A DNA stretch of 21,635 bases, taken from an uncultured Oscillospiraceae bacterium. Lineage in GTDB: Bacteria > Bacillota_A > Clostridia > Oscillospirales > Oscillospiraceae. Every line of letters starts with the position of its first letter. The first letter of the stretch is position 1. Both the position numbers and the translations under genes were made by a program. The stretch covers positions 1 through 21,635 of the forward strand of contig CANRKN010000025.1 in assembly GCA_947631215.1 (NCBI GenBank), in the 5' to 3' direction. The notes under the pieces were generated by a model. The model saw only the letters and a list, made by a program, of their open reading frames with translations, was not told the DNA's origin and searched no databases. Of the stretch, positions 21,558 to 21,635 are shown one piece after another.

Positions 21558-21635
21558 CAATTAGTTACAGTGGGATAATTGGATGGTTTTCCTGCTGTTG
21601 CGTCCTTGATTTATCGGATGGGGTGCTTGATACCC

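Overview
The window looks like a chromosomal segment from a GC-rich, spore-forming member of the Clostridia, most likely Oscillospiraceae or a close relative (Flavonifractor/Intestinimonas-like). The reasons are strong G/C bias at third codon positions together with typical Firmicutes features: AGGAGG-type ribosome sites, sigma-A promoters, an L-box lysine riboswitch, a BofA-like sporulation protein, and YitT, LUD and DUF4342 proteins. This placement is an inference from gene content. No rRNA, tRNA, IS transposase or CRISPR array was seen.

Region 1 (1-5001, plus strand): the 3' half of trkA and all of trkH (K+ uptake), a small PH-like hypothetical protein, then a strong promoter driving an unknown 166-aa protein and cstA (carbon-starvation/pyruvate-type transporter). 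Cluster between convergent genes (5015-5193): a bidirectional terminator and three further hairpins.

Region 2 (5205-8403, minus strand): a tightly coupled lipid operon transcribed as PAP2/Aur1-like enzyme, flippase-like membrane protein, pssA, psd. Two of its three junctions are ATGA overlaps. PssA and Psd together make phosphatidylethanolamine; the two upstream membrane genes may export or remodel it.

Region 3 (8582-11178, minus): a DUF4342 membrane protein followed by an OmpR/PhoB-type response regulator and its histidine kinase (ATGA overlap). A terminator lies between DUF4342 and the regulator. Upstream of DUF4342 is a four-copy GGGAT array at helical-turn spacing in front of a promoter with a poor -35, a candidate operator for this two-component system. 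Next to it is a 136-bp MITE-like imperfect palindrome.

Region 4 (11409-17822, minus): a five-gene operon of a divergent topoisomerase IV-like B subunit, a secreted protein, the matching A subunit, a YitT membrane protein and a LUD-domain protein.

Region 5 (18035-21459, plus): a bofA-like gene, then a lysine riboswitch with a clear terminator controlling a three-gene amino-acid ABC importer (binding protein, permease, ATPase). The riboswitch makes lysine the best-supported substrate or regulatory signal. A second MITE-like palindrome sits inside this operon. After a strong terminator, a consensus promoter at 21529-21557 starts a transcript that leaves the window.

The least explained items are the Aur1-like/flippase/PE-synthesis operon, the helical-phase operator array with DUF4342 and the two-component system, the divergent topoisomerase pair split by a secreted-protein gene, and the palindromic elements.
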